A DNA stretch of 64,000 nt from Clarkia xantiana subsp. parviflora (taxonomy: Eukaryota; Streptophyta; Magnoliopsida; Myrtales; Onagraceae): NCBI GenBank assembly GCA_036873135.1, contig JAPTYO010000002.1, forward strand, positions 48,165,452-48,229,451, read 5' to 3'. The position numbers and the translations under genes were made by a program. Below, in pieces: positions 1 through 8,814 of the stretch (its first letter is position 1; the number at the start of each line of letters is the position of its first letter). The notes beneath the pieces are model-generated. The model saw nothing but the letters and a program-made list of their open reading frames with translations. It had not been told where the DNA came from and made no database searches.

Positions 1-865
1 CGTCTTGCGGATATCTGGTCGCCTAGTACTTCCCCGATCCCGTGGTCAGTAGGAAATTTCATCTTCTGATGGACAGTAGAGGGCACGATCACGTAAGGGT
101 TGATCGTTGTTCGCCCTAAAATTCCATTATAGGCCCCAAGAGATTCCACAACGACAAAAGTGATGTTGACGCGCAATGTTTTCCACCCTTGGCCTAGGAT
201 GACAGGAAGCGTGATCGTTCCCAGAGGGTATGTGGCTGCCCCGGCAAAGCTGACTAAAGAGAAAGTTCCCGGAGTCAAGTCTTTAACTGATTTCCCAGTT
301 GCTCCAGGACTTTGACCTGTAAAATGTCAGCGGAGCTTCCACCATCGACGAGGATTCTCTTCACATCATATCCGTCGATGTCCATGGTTATGACTAAAGC
401 ATCGTCGTGAGGGTAAACGATGTGCTTTAAGTCCTCCCTGGAAAATTGGATAACCACGTCATCTTCTTCCGGTTGCTTGCGCTTTCCATATCTTGGCAAT
501 GTTGCTGCTTGGGATGCATAAACGTCCCGTGCATTTGACACTTGACCTCCGGCAGCAGGTCCCCCGTGGATGACATTGATAACACCTCGCTTGGCCGGCG
601 GAGGGTTGTCATTGACTTTTTCTTTGCCTTTGCTTCCTTTCTTTGATGACTCTGCTTGAGTCTTCTTTGGGGGGCTGTCGCCATGATCGAAAAATTGCTT
701 CAATTCGCCCTTGAGGACGAAGTTGTTAATGCGGAAACGTAGGCTGACACAGCTGTCCGTTTCGCGGCCGAAGACCTCGTGGTTTTCACACCACTTGTCT
801 TTGTCTTTCCCCAGCGGACCTTTTCTGAAATTGTTCGGCTCTTTCCACATGTTCGCATCCTTCAT
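1..865 (-). pseudogene. Gag C-terminus, protease and protease-RT linker of TE-A
   Basis: Minus-strand coding sequence of the retroviral-type aspartic protease. The part at 275-865 holds a linker with NVIHGG, a block starting [15 protein letters not shown], and the active-site region [10 protein letters not shown], where the catalytic Asp is followed by Gly-Gly as in Tat-type proteases. Around 290-320 the frame is lost. It resumes in another frame through 1-274, which reads TYPLGTITLPV, a FVVVES block, GRTTINP and HQKMKFPTDHG, all also present in TE-C, TE-F and TE-G. The product would process the Gag-Pol polyprotein in the particle. The frameshift makes this copy non-functional. Confidence 0.8.
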
Positions 866-2440
866 TTACTTCAATATCACGGACATCAGCGAATTCAATG
901 GAATGCAGTCAGCGAGGTTTACTTCTCTTGGTTTCTGGAAATCTCCTTGAAAAGGCCTTTTCGGCTGAGGCTGCCAATTTCTTCCTTGCTGACCGCTTGA
1001 GGGCAGTTTTGCTTGATTCTGCTTTGGGTTTTCTTTCGCCTTTGCAGCAGAGACTTTCGCCTTGTTCTGGTTCCTGAAACTTTCTAGGTCCACGAACTCT
1101 TTAACTCTCGCGGCTAACTCTTCTAGAGTTTCAGCTGGGCGCTTTGCCATCTTTTCTGCTAAGGCGTAGCCTCTCCGTCCGAGGTTTTGGGTGAACACTC
1201 GTAATATCTCTCCTTCTGTCAGGTTCCCCTGTATATCAGAGATATTCTGGTTGAAGCGAACGTAATACTCAGCGAGAGATTCTTCATTTTGCTGTTGGAC
1301 GTCGTCCAGAGCATTTGTTCCTTTCAGCAATGTGCGTTCGCCCATATATCGCTGAATGAACTTAGCCTTCAGGTATGCCCATGAGGTGATGCTTCCGCAT
1401 GGCAGCAAGAAGAACCAGTGTGCTGCCGCTCCGGCAAGAGTTTGTGGAAACGTCATTGCAAAGTGGTGTGGGTTCTTCGTTCTTCCTAGCAGAGAGGCCT
1501 CATGCTTCTGCACGTGTTCCACTGGATCTCCATTTCCGCGATAGAGATCACCTCAAATCCGGTACAGTGCGTCTGGGACGCGACTGTTTACAAGCTGGTC
1601 CGCGAACGGATGCGACGCCTTTTCCTCAAGCGCGTGCATACCCTTCATCTTCGCTTCTTTCATCTTTTTCTCAACAATTTTTTCTAACATCTCAGCAGTA
1701 AACCCTTTTACAGGCGAATCATAATCCGTTGCAGGAATTCGCCAACCAGTGTTATGGTGGATGTCAGATTGATCTCTGCTTGTGGCCTGGAAGGGATCAT
1801 CCTTCGTTGGCTGCTGTGAGCGGTGGTGTGGGGGTTGCCTTTCTGCATTCCTCCAATGACGGGCTCCTTGGGAAGGAGTGTATGAACGTGCGGCTTCATA
1901 TCTTGTATGTTGGAAAGCATTTTCTGCATGTTGGTCTCTGCCCTGGAATGGACCGCCTTGGCGGGTAGTGTCTTGCGACATTTCTCTTGTCGGCGCAGCG
2001 TGTTCCTAGGCGGTTGGAGGTGGTTGGGCCGCATATCCTTGATTTTTCAGTGACTCCCGGAATGCGAGTAATTCTTCCAGCGCAGCCATCATTGCTGGAG
2101 TAACCGAAGGCATCGGGTTTGCTCCCGTTCCTTGTTGTTCGCCTTGCGGCGTTTCTGTCTGAAATTCATCATCATCATGCATCTCTGGCTCAGAACTAGG
2201 TGGGGGTGAACGATGCTCGTCATTTGGTTCTTGGTGGTTGTACTGTGCGTCGGGCACATCCTTGGTTGGCATGGATGAAGCTACGGAAGTAGCTCTCGGT
2301 ATGTGGGAAGGTCCCGGCTGGCTTCCAGCTGGCTTCTGACCTCCTGCTCTTTTGCTTGCCGGAGACTTCTTAGGACGTCCAGGCCTTTTCCTTGCATTTC
2401 TCGCGTTAACCTCTTCGGGAGGGTTGAGATCACTAGTCAT
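866..2440 (-). pseudogene. Gag of TE-A, frameshifted
   Basis: Capsid gene of TE-A, split into three minus-strand reading frames (2006-2440, 1553-1981, 866-1522). The likely start is the Met at 2440, 32 bases inside the primer binding site, with a basic N-terminus (GRPKKSPASK). The 866-1522 part carries the Retrotrans_gag core: AAHWFFLLPCGSITSW, then FIQRYMGERTLLKG, then EESLAEYYVRFNQNI. A second Gag of the same family, with the same order of blocks, lies in TE-D at 19445-21072. Gag would form the cytoplasmic virus-like particle. At least two frameshifts break this copy. Confidence 0.8.
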
Positions 2441-2471
2441 GTCTTTGCGGTATGATAGCTTTTTGTTCGAA

Positions 2472-2490
2472 TCACAGAGACGGCGCCTAA
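2472..2490 (-). other. Primer binding site of TE-A
   Basis: On the minus strand, just inside the LTR, the sequence reads TTAGGCGCCGTCTCTGTGA. This is a variant of the TTGGCGCCGTCT site seen at 17733-17745, 22221-22233 and 47164-47175. The TGGCGCC core fits the 3' CCA end of a tRNA; I do not assign the isoacceptor. Confidence 0.65.
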
Positions 2491-3302
2491 TGTTGCGTCC
2501 TGGTTGAAATGGGTCGGATGGACGCGTTTGTCTGATCGGGTTGTTCGGGTTGTGGCGGACACTCCTCGCCTGGAAGAGGTATTTGCCGGATGCCGGTGAC
2601 GAGTGTTCGGTCTAATGCTGTGTCTCAGGAAAAGGTTGTGTCTCGGCAAAAGTCTGTGTCTCGGCAAAAGTCTGTGTCTCGGAAAAACGCTGTGTCTCGG
2701 TTAGCGGCTGGGCTCGTCTTACTCCTATTTCTCATCCACACCTTAGCTGCGGAGCCCGTTCCTGCACAAGGGGCCAATACTAGCATGGAGAGGGGGGTGG
2801 TGCTAGTAGAGCCCTCTCCGATGCTTAAGTCACGATTGGGCTAAAAGGAGAAAAATAATTCTAGAGAGAGAAAATATTTCTAGAGAGAAGTCAGAGCTCA
2901 AAATGCCAAAGTTGTGAAAAATGAGAGAATGTCCCAAAATGGGTGGCTAAGGTCTCCTATTTATAGGCTACCTTGGACCCGGTTTTGAAGGGGTTTGATG
3001 ACGGTTCAAAGGAAAGCGGTAACCGTCATCAATATTGGCAATGCACGAACTCGACTTCTATATGTGTAACGGTAATCGGGGGTACGTGTAATACCCATAG
3101 AGCAATCCGGACCTCGTCGAATTTGGGCAATTCGGCGAGGTCCGGATTGCACTGCAATCCGGAGGTCCGGTCCGGACGCGTGTACCGCGCTTCCGAACCG
3201 TTTTGACCCTTAAGAGGCGTTTTCTAAACCGTAATGTGATTTTTGACGTGTTTACGAGGCCTGAAATATAAATACGAACCTGAATTGGACATATATCCAT
3301 CA
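2491..3302 (-). repeat. 5' LTR of TE-A (about 812 bp)
   Basis: Begins TGTTGCGTCC and ends ATATCCATCA, so it has TG...CA ends. It shares blocks along its length with the TE-D LTR (21124-21776): the TAGAGAGAAGTCAGAGCTC block, the Y-patch-like region and the terminal ATATATCCATCA. Short direct repeats of GTCTCGGCAAAAG occur at 2640-2700. On the minus strand a TATA box (TATAAATAGG) lies at about 2957-2966, the expected promoter of the minus-strand element. Confidence 0.8.
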
Positions 3303-4150
3303 TCTACCTTGATCAAGAATCCAAATAGTATTCTTGATAAAACTCATGGTGTTCTTGAAGATCATGAACATCAAACTTGAATTTATCATGAAAAATTTGG
3401 TTTTGATCTAGAAAAACATGTAAATTTGAAAATATTAAGTTTTTAAAGATCAAACACATGAAATCTACTTAAAAATTTCGGATTCTTCATGGTGTTCATG
3501 AACTTAAAAATTTCGGATTTTTTAAGCGAATCAAGAACATTAGTTTATAAAAAATTTAAGAACTCCTAAACCTGGCTCTGATACTACTGTTGAATTACGG
3601 GGACGTAATACTACGGAATGCTAAACGCGTACTAGCAAGAAATCTAATCTACGCAGCGGAATTAGTACACATACCTTTTAGCTTTCCTGCCCAAGAACGA
3701 TGTAGAGGGAGTTCTGATCCTCCGGTCGGAAGCCATGATAGTTCCTCGTTAGAAGAAGTCCCACGCGATGTAGCTCCACAACAAGACCTCTGATCAATTC
3801 TTCAACGGAGATGGAACCACGGACTTCATGATGTGGTGCCGAAAATATTAGACTAAGGAAAACAAGTGTTCTCAATGGAGATCCTTGTTATTATGAATGA
3901 TTGAATTAACCATTAGCAGACACCCCTATATACAGTATTGGTGGAGTAACCAAAAGGCAACTCCAACCAATGTGGTACTATAGGCCGGCCGAATTGCATG
4001 TTAAAGGGGGAGACCCAATTTTGGGCCTCCCTTGTCAATTACTTATTGGATTTGGCCCAATTAGCCCAGTTTGACAGTTACCCAATTTAACTTAGGTAAA
4101 TCCTTAATTAACGGGCTCCTATTACGGCGCCACATCACCATATGCTAACA
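3303..4150 (-). mobile_element. TE-B1: leader and LTR of a non-coding LTR element
   Basis: 3303-3574 is an A+T-rich leader. 3575-3586 is the reverse complement of an initiator-Met tRNA primer site (one mismatch to GCTCTGATACCA). 3588-4150 is an LTR beginning TGTTGAATTA and ending ATGCTAACA. The block ACGCAGCGGAA...CACATACC inside the LTR recurs in every TE-B copy. No gag or pol is present. A TATA-like TATATAC and the CATCACCATATGCT end block match TE-B2. The element points to the minus strand. Confidence 0.7.
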
Positions 4151-4366
4151 CTACAATTCAATGTTCAATTTTGATAAATATCACATTTTTCTTTAAGATC
4201 GCGAACATCAAATTAACCAAGAACATCATGAAAATTTTAGTTTCACCAACAACCCTAAAAATCGAAAAATTAAAATTTTCTTTTTAAATTGTCGGTTTTT
4301 TATTTCAAATTTCAAGAACACCAATATATCAAATTCATGAACTCCTAACAGAAGCTCTGATACCAC

Positions 4367-5014
4367 TGTTCGATTACGAGGAGTAATCACTACGGATACT
4401 TAAACAAAGTAGATGCTAGTAATCAGAATTACGCAGCGGAAGATTCGCACATACCTTTAAGATGATCCGTAGACTCAAGATCTTCTCAGGAGGGAGTTCA
4501 CAATCCTCCAGTCGGGACCCGTAGAGGTTCTTGTTAGAGAAGCCCTACGTAGTACAAGCTTCACATCAAAGCCTCAGATCGATTCTTGGCGCGGGGACAG
4601 ATCTCTGGAGTGTTTGCTTGGAAAGCAAATAGGCACACCCTTGGTGAAGGTGAGGGTTCGGCCGAAACTACTGTGGTGTGGGGTTGAGGGTTTTTCTCTC
4701 TAAAACACCTTGATGAGGGATTAGTGATTCACCCTAAAAATTCCCTAACGCCATGTATTTATAGGAGGAGCAAAGTGGACAAAAGTCCACTTTACCCACA
4801 CCTAGGTTCCAGCCGGCCATGCATAGGGGATGCCCGTAATTTGGGCCTCTCATGTCAATTGGGATTTGAGTCTAGCCCAATTACCCTAATGTGACATTTA
4901 CCTAATTTCCTTAGGTAAATTATAAATATTATGGGCTACCAATTCCGGAGCCTATCACCATATGCTTACATATAATGGGCTTCCATTTACGGCGTCAATC
5001 ACCATATGCTTACA
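4367..5014 (-). repeat. LTR shared by TE-B1-like leader and TE-B2
   Basis: 648 bp with TG...CA ends (TGTTCGATTA ... ATGCTTACA). The last 240 bp match, in opposite orientation, the sequence at 63794-64000. The minus-strand TATA candidate is in TATTTATAGG at about 4756-4765. Confidence 0.7.
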
Positions 5015-5279
5015 CCCTGCCCCCAACATGTAATATCCAACTAGATTGACATAGTCAAGACGAAATTCTTACTTGCATTCATATCAATATATATAAAAAT
5101 TTCAATTCAGCCCACAAAATGATTCAGTCTCATAATCATGCAATTTTCGATATCCATCCCTATAACTGAAACTAGGCATCAGGTTTGATTAAAATGAGAA
5201 ACTATCAAATTGTTTCGCAATGTATAGGTAATTTTTAAAGTTGAAAATAATTGGTATTTTAAATTTGATCTGACCTAAA

Positions 5280-5600
5280 TTTTCAGTTGACCCGAACCCG
5301 GTCCGGTTCAGTCAACCCTGTCCGACCGGTCCGGTCCGCTTGGCCTGGTCCACTTGGCCCGGTCCGACCTGTCCGGTCCGGTAAGGTTGATTTGGTTCGG
5401 TTTAATTGAACATGGTTGGTTTTGACCCAGACCATTTGACCACCTGGTCCGACCCGTCTCATTTGGGTCAAACCGATTGAGAAAACCCGGTCTGATCGAC
5501 CCAACCCGTTTGAACCGGTGGGACCTGACCCAACCCAGTTCCGAGCCCACGGTTTACCCAGGTCGGTTGACCTGACCCGATTGTTCATTTCGATCCGGCC
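5280..5600. repeat. G+C-rich GGTCCG-type low-complexity block
   Basis: About 320 bp of degenerate short repeats built from CCGGTCCG, GACCCGG and GGTTGACC inside the A+T-rich interior of TE-B2. Open frames on the minus strand follow from the repeat composition (Arg/Gly/Thr/Pro-rich) and are not a recognisable protein. It may be a separate small insertion; I could not find clear terminal repeats. Confidence 0.5.
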
Positions 5601-6225
5601 CATTAACTCAATAGGGTTCTGCCAAATATTGTAACTTGTGGGCTAAGTAGGGTTTTAAAATCCACAAAAAACTTAAATTAGCCTCCAAGTAACAATAATT
5701 ATTATAAATATAATTTTCAAATATTTGCAAAATATATATATAAATTTCGGCTGCCCCAATTAAATATATATATATATATACTTAATTGTTAATATTCTAT
5801 ATTAGAGATATAAATCTATCAACAATGTATTTTCTTAATCTTTAGACAATTAATTAGCACCAAATATATCTACATCCCCAAAATCATGTATAGAATATAT
5901 GAGTAATTAATATCATAATTTTAACGCCTAATTTACCTCTAGGCCGGCCGAAACTTAGGTTTCTTGGCACTGAAGAAATAATTTCTTTTACCATTATGGG
6001 TTCGACTGAAACATGTATTAGGGATTGGTGGTCAAATTAATATATCAAATTTTATCTTAATCACAAATTCAAAGTTCAATTTTGATAAAAAAAAAAAAAT
6101 CATGTTTTAGTAAGAACATCGATGATCACCAATTTTACCAAAAACATGAATATCAGTTTTACCAAAAAACATAAACATCAATTTTATCAAAAATCATGAA
6201 CTCCCTACACAGGCTCTGATACCAT

Positions 6226-6823
6226 TGTTGGATTTAGGGGATAGTTACTACGGATTAAAAAGACGTGTACGTTCCAGGTAAACTAATTACGCGACAGAAA
6301 GAAGCACGTACCGGTTTATCTTCCGTAGCCCAAGATCGTCACTGAGGGAGCTTTTGGTCTGCCGGACAGGTCCTGCAGGAACTCTGGTTAAAGAGAAATT
6401 TGCAAGAAATTGTCTCCACAACAAAGCCTCTTTCAATCTGGTGACAGGATGGATCTCGGGGTAAATTGTTGACACCATTTCGACACCTCCTTGTGCTGGA
6501 TGTGGTTCGACCGAAACTTGCTAGTATTAGGGAGAGGGATTTATTTTCTTGTCAACTTAGGGAGAGAGTGATTAACCCTAAGAAATACCCTAACACCTTC
6601 TATTTATAAGAGGAGGTGAGCAAAACCCACCAAGGGTTTAATACCCAATTCGGCCGATCTATAGCATAATAGGGCTTGGCCCATTTTGGGGCAATTGTGG
6701 CTCATAGAGATATTGGCCTGACCCAAAAATACCTTATGTGCCTAATCCCAATTGTGCTTAATCTTTTGGGCTTATATTAATGGGATCCTTATTACGGCGG
6801 CCCATATACACCAAATTCCAACA
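6226..6823 (-). repeat. Right (5') LTR of TE-B2
   Basis: 598 bp beginning TGTTGGATTTAGG and ending AATTCCAACA, preceded by the initiator-Met primer site. It carries the TTACGCGACAGAAAG block matching the ACGCAGCGGAA block of the other copies, and a minus-strand TATA box in TATTTATAAGAGG at about 6602-6614. Confidence 0.65.
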
Positions 6824-7534
6824 CGCACGTGGATGAGAGCATTAGTATGAGTGTAAGAGTAAAAGTATAGACTCCCATTTAATTTTGGTCTTGTGTGTTG
6901 GTCGCCATTTTGCATGGCCTGTGATAATGAAGTTGTATAGATATAGTTACCCCCGTAGTAGGCGTAGTAGTATTTTGAACATAGGGTGTTAACCCATGTG
7001 GTGCTCGCGTTTCATATCGCACGCTCGTTGCCTTGCCCTTGTAGTAGGAGTAGTTGTATTCTGAACATTGGTTGTTAACCTGTAAATCGCCCGCGTTTCA
7101 TATCGCACCCGCGTTGCCCTGCCCCAGTAGTAGACATAGTGTCAGCACCTCATGTTACTCTTGTAACAGGCGTAGTGTCCGCATCACATGTTACCCTTGT
7201 AACAGGCGTAACTATTTTTTTGTTGATGGGGAGACGTTGACGTGCGCGTGAGTGTTGACGGGTTTTTCCGAGGTAGGGCGTGTTTTGCGACTGATACTTG
7301 GTTTTTCCAAGGTAGGTGCATTTTGCGACTGCTACTTTGTTTTTCCAAGGTAAGGTGCATTTTGCAACTGCTACTTGGCGTTTCCAAGATAAAGTGCGTT
7401 TTGTGACCGTTACTTGGTTTTTCCAAGGTAGGGTGTATTTTGCGACCGCTACTTGGTGTTTCCAAGGTAGGGAGCGTTTTGCGACTGCTACTTGGTGTTT
7501 CCAAGATAAATTTCGTTTTCTGACCGCTACATGG
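6824..7534. repeat. Unrecognised sequence, then a 39-bp tandem array
   Basis: 6824-7260 holds imperfect repeats of a GTAGTAGGCGTAGTAG type with no gene I can support. 7262-7534 is a tandem array of about seven units of roughly 39 bp, each containing TTTTCCAAGGTAGGG and TTTTGCGACTGCTACTTGG. The same array resumes at 18497, on the far side of TE-C, so TE-C inserted into it. I interpret the array as part of an older element (TE-I) whose LTR lies at 22234. Confidence 0.7.
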
Positions 7535-8277
7535 TGTTGGATCACGGTTGGAACTCCGGCACGGTCTTGACGGCGATCCGAACTCCTTCGCTCCACGTAA
7601 TCCTGCAATAGGGGATAGACCGGGTGGTAACCCAGAATCCCTCTCCGATGCTTAAATGAGTATCTCGATAATCTCAATAAACTGGCAAGCGAGCGTATCA
7701 GTATGTAAAACGTATTTGATCTGAGGTAACTTCTGCCCTTTTATAGGCGAAGAGCTACCTCAGTTACCTGGTGAACCGCTGGGGCGGTTAGCCCACGATC
7801 CCGCTTATCTCGGCCACGATCCCGCCTATCTCGGCCATGATCTCGCCTATCTCGGCCACGCTCCGCGTATCTCGGCCACGATCCCGCCTATCTCGGCCAT
7901 GATCTCGTCTATCTCGGCCATGCTCCGCGTATCTCGGCCTCAACCTCTGATAGCAAGTCCCGACCAATATCGGGGACTCCAGAGTTATCTCATTGTGTCA
8001 CCGCTCGGGGCCCCTCGTCATCGTGACAGGGCCAACATTCTCAGGGATTCATCATCGGGGCCTACTTAAAGGCATCACATCGGGGCCTACTTAAAGGCAT
8101 CTCATCGGGAGCGCCCAGCTCGCCTATCGGGACCGACGCTGTCGGGACCTTTCACCATCGGGACTCCTCTCATCGGGACCCTTCGCATTGGTTTTCTTGA
8201 CCTCTTTTAAGGTCCAGTGGGCCTATTCACCGTTTACTCACCGTTAAAGGGCCTAACGGCCATATCGAAACCCATCA
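7535..8277 (-). repeat. 3' LTR of TE-C, with a 21-bp minisatellite
   Basis: 743 bp from TGTTGGATCACGG to AACCCATCA. 7788-7945 contains tandem 21-bp units of the form CACGATCCCGCCTATCTCGGC. A minus-strand TATA box lies in CCTTTTATAGG at about 7737-7747. Confidence 0.9.
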
Positions 8278-8300
8278 TTTGACCCCAAGACATGAGGGAC
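8278..8300 (-). other. Polypurine-tract region of TE-C
   Basis: On the minus strand CATGTCTTGGGGTCAAA abuts the TGATGGG start of the 3' LTR. It matches CTTGGGGGCAAA before the 3' LTR of TE-G (57308-57319) and the same site in TE-F (33193-33212). Confidence 0.6.
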
Positions 8301-8457
8301 TTACAGTTCGTCGTGTCTTTCAACTCCCGACCTCCCGACATCGGAGTCGCGGATCTTTCCCTTGATAACGTCACTTGATACGGATCTTCTCGTCCACGCT
8401 TCCTCGATACCTTGAGGACAGTCACCAAATCCGAGAAGACTCCTCGGTTCCTCATCC

Positions 8458-8671
8458 ATTAAATGCAGCAGATGACGAAGTGACGTCTTTGGCACCCGTG
8501 CCTGATTTTTCGCGCCTGCTTTTTCTGAAAAAGTGCTCTTCATGCCGTTTCATCATTACGCGCCTCTTTCCATTCCGTTCGTTTCATCTCAACAGCTCAG
8601 ATTGAAACGCTTCAACTTCGACGACCCAGCTTAGAACGTCCTTTCACTTGTCCTTTCTCCTATAAAACCCT
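8458..8671 (+). promoter_or_regulatory. Promoter of the antisense gene in TE-C
   Basis: Plus-strand TATA box TATAAAA at 8661-8667, 154 nt before the ATG at 8815, merged with a telo-box-like AAACCCTAA. Upstream lie a block ATTAAATGCAGCA followed by two TGACG motifs (8473-8485, bZIP/TGA-type sites) and TTTCTGAAAAAGTGCT at about 8521-8536. The same blocks occur before the matching gene in TE-F. TE-G has the TATA box and the GAAAAAGCACTT block. Confidence 0.65.
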
Positions 8672-8814
8672 AACCCTGGGCACTATTTCTTTTTTACCGT
8701 TTCCGAAATTTCAAAAGCTCTGCAACTTTGAGAACTCAAGCTCTTCCTTGGCTTTCAATTCTCCGATCAACTTTCCGGCAGTCATCAAGACCATCTTCTC
8801 CACTTCGAATCATC

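Larger units (their letters stand above)
1..3302 (-). mobile_element. TE-A: Ty3/gypsy (Tat-lineage) retrotransposon, 5' part
   Basis: A minus-strand LTR retrotransposon cut by the left window edge. Read on the minus strand it has a 5' LTR (2491-3302), a primer binding site (2472-2490), a frameshifted gag (866-2440) and protease plus the protease-RT linker (1-865). The protease core DGGSSADIL and the motif NVIHGG are typical of non-chromoviral Tat/Ogre/Retand-type elements. Its LTR and gag match TE-D (19170-21776), so the two are one family. The right LTR end lies directly against the leader of TE-B1, which suggests insertion into that element. The rest of pol lies outside the window. Confidence 0.85.
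4151..6823 (-). mobile_element. TE-B2: non-coding LTR retrotransposon with initiator-Met primer site
   Basis: 4151-4353 is a leader like that of TE-B1, followed by primer site 4354-4365 (exact GCTCTGATACCA). The left LTR is 4367-5014. It is followed at 5015-5027 by CCCTGCCCCCAAC, which on the minus strand is a purine-rich polypurine tract. The interior at 5028-6212 has no gag or pol. Then come primer site 6213-6224 (exact) and the right LTR 6226-6823. This is a small non-autonomous element of about 2.46 kb, TRIM/LARD-like in content. The left LTR has a primer site on one side and a polypurine tract on the other, so it is shared by two tandem elements, probably through LTR-LTR recombination. 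Confidence 0.65.

Noticed and set aside
4354..4365. A tRNA-Met gene end
   Set aside because: Only the 3' 12 nt of initiator tRNA-Met are matched, directly next to an LTR: a primer binding site.
5283..5603. Minus-strand frames of 80-106 codons in the G+C-rich block
   Set aside because: They are low-complexity translation of GGTCCG-type repeats and not a protein family.
7150..7677. A 175-codon repetitive minus-strand frame over the 39-bp array and LTR
   Set aside because: The frame exists only because the repeat unit length is a multiple of three; it crosses an LTR boundary.
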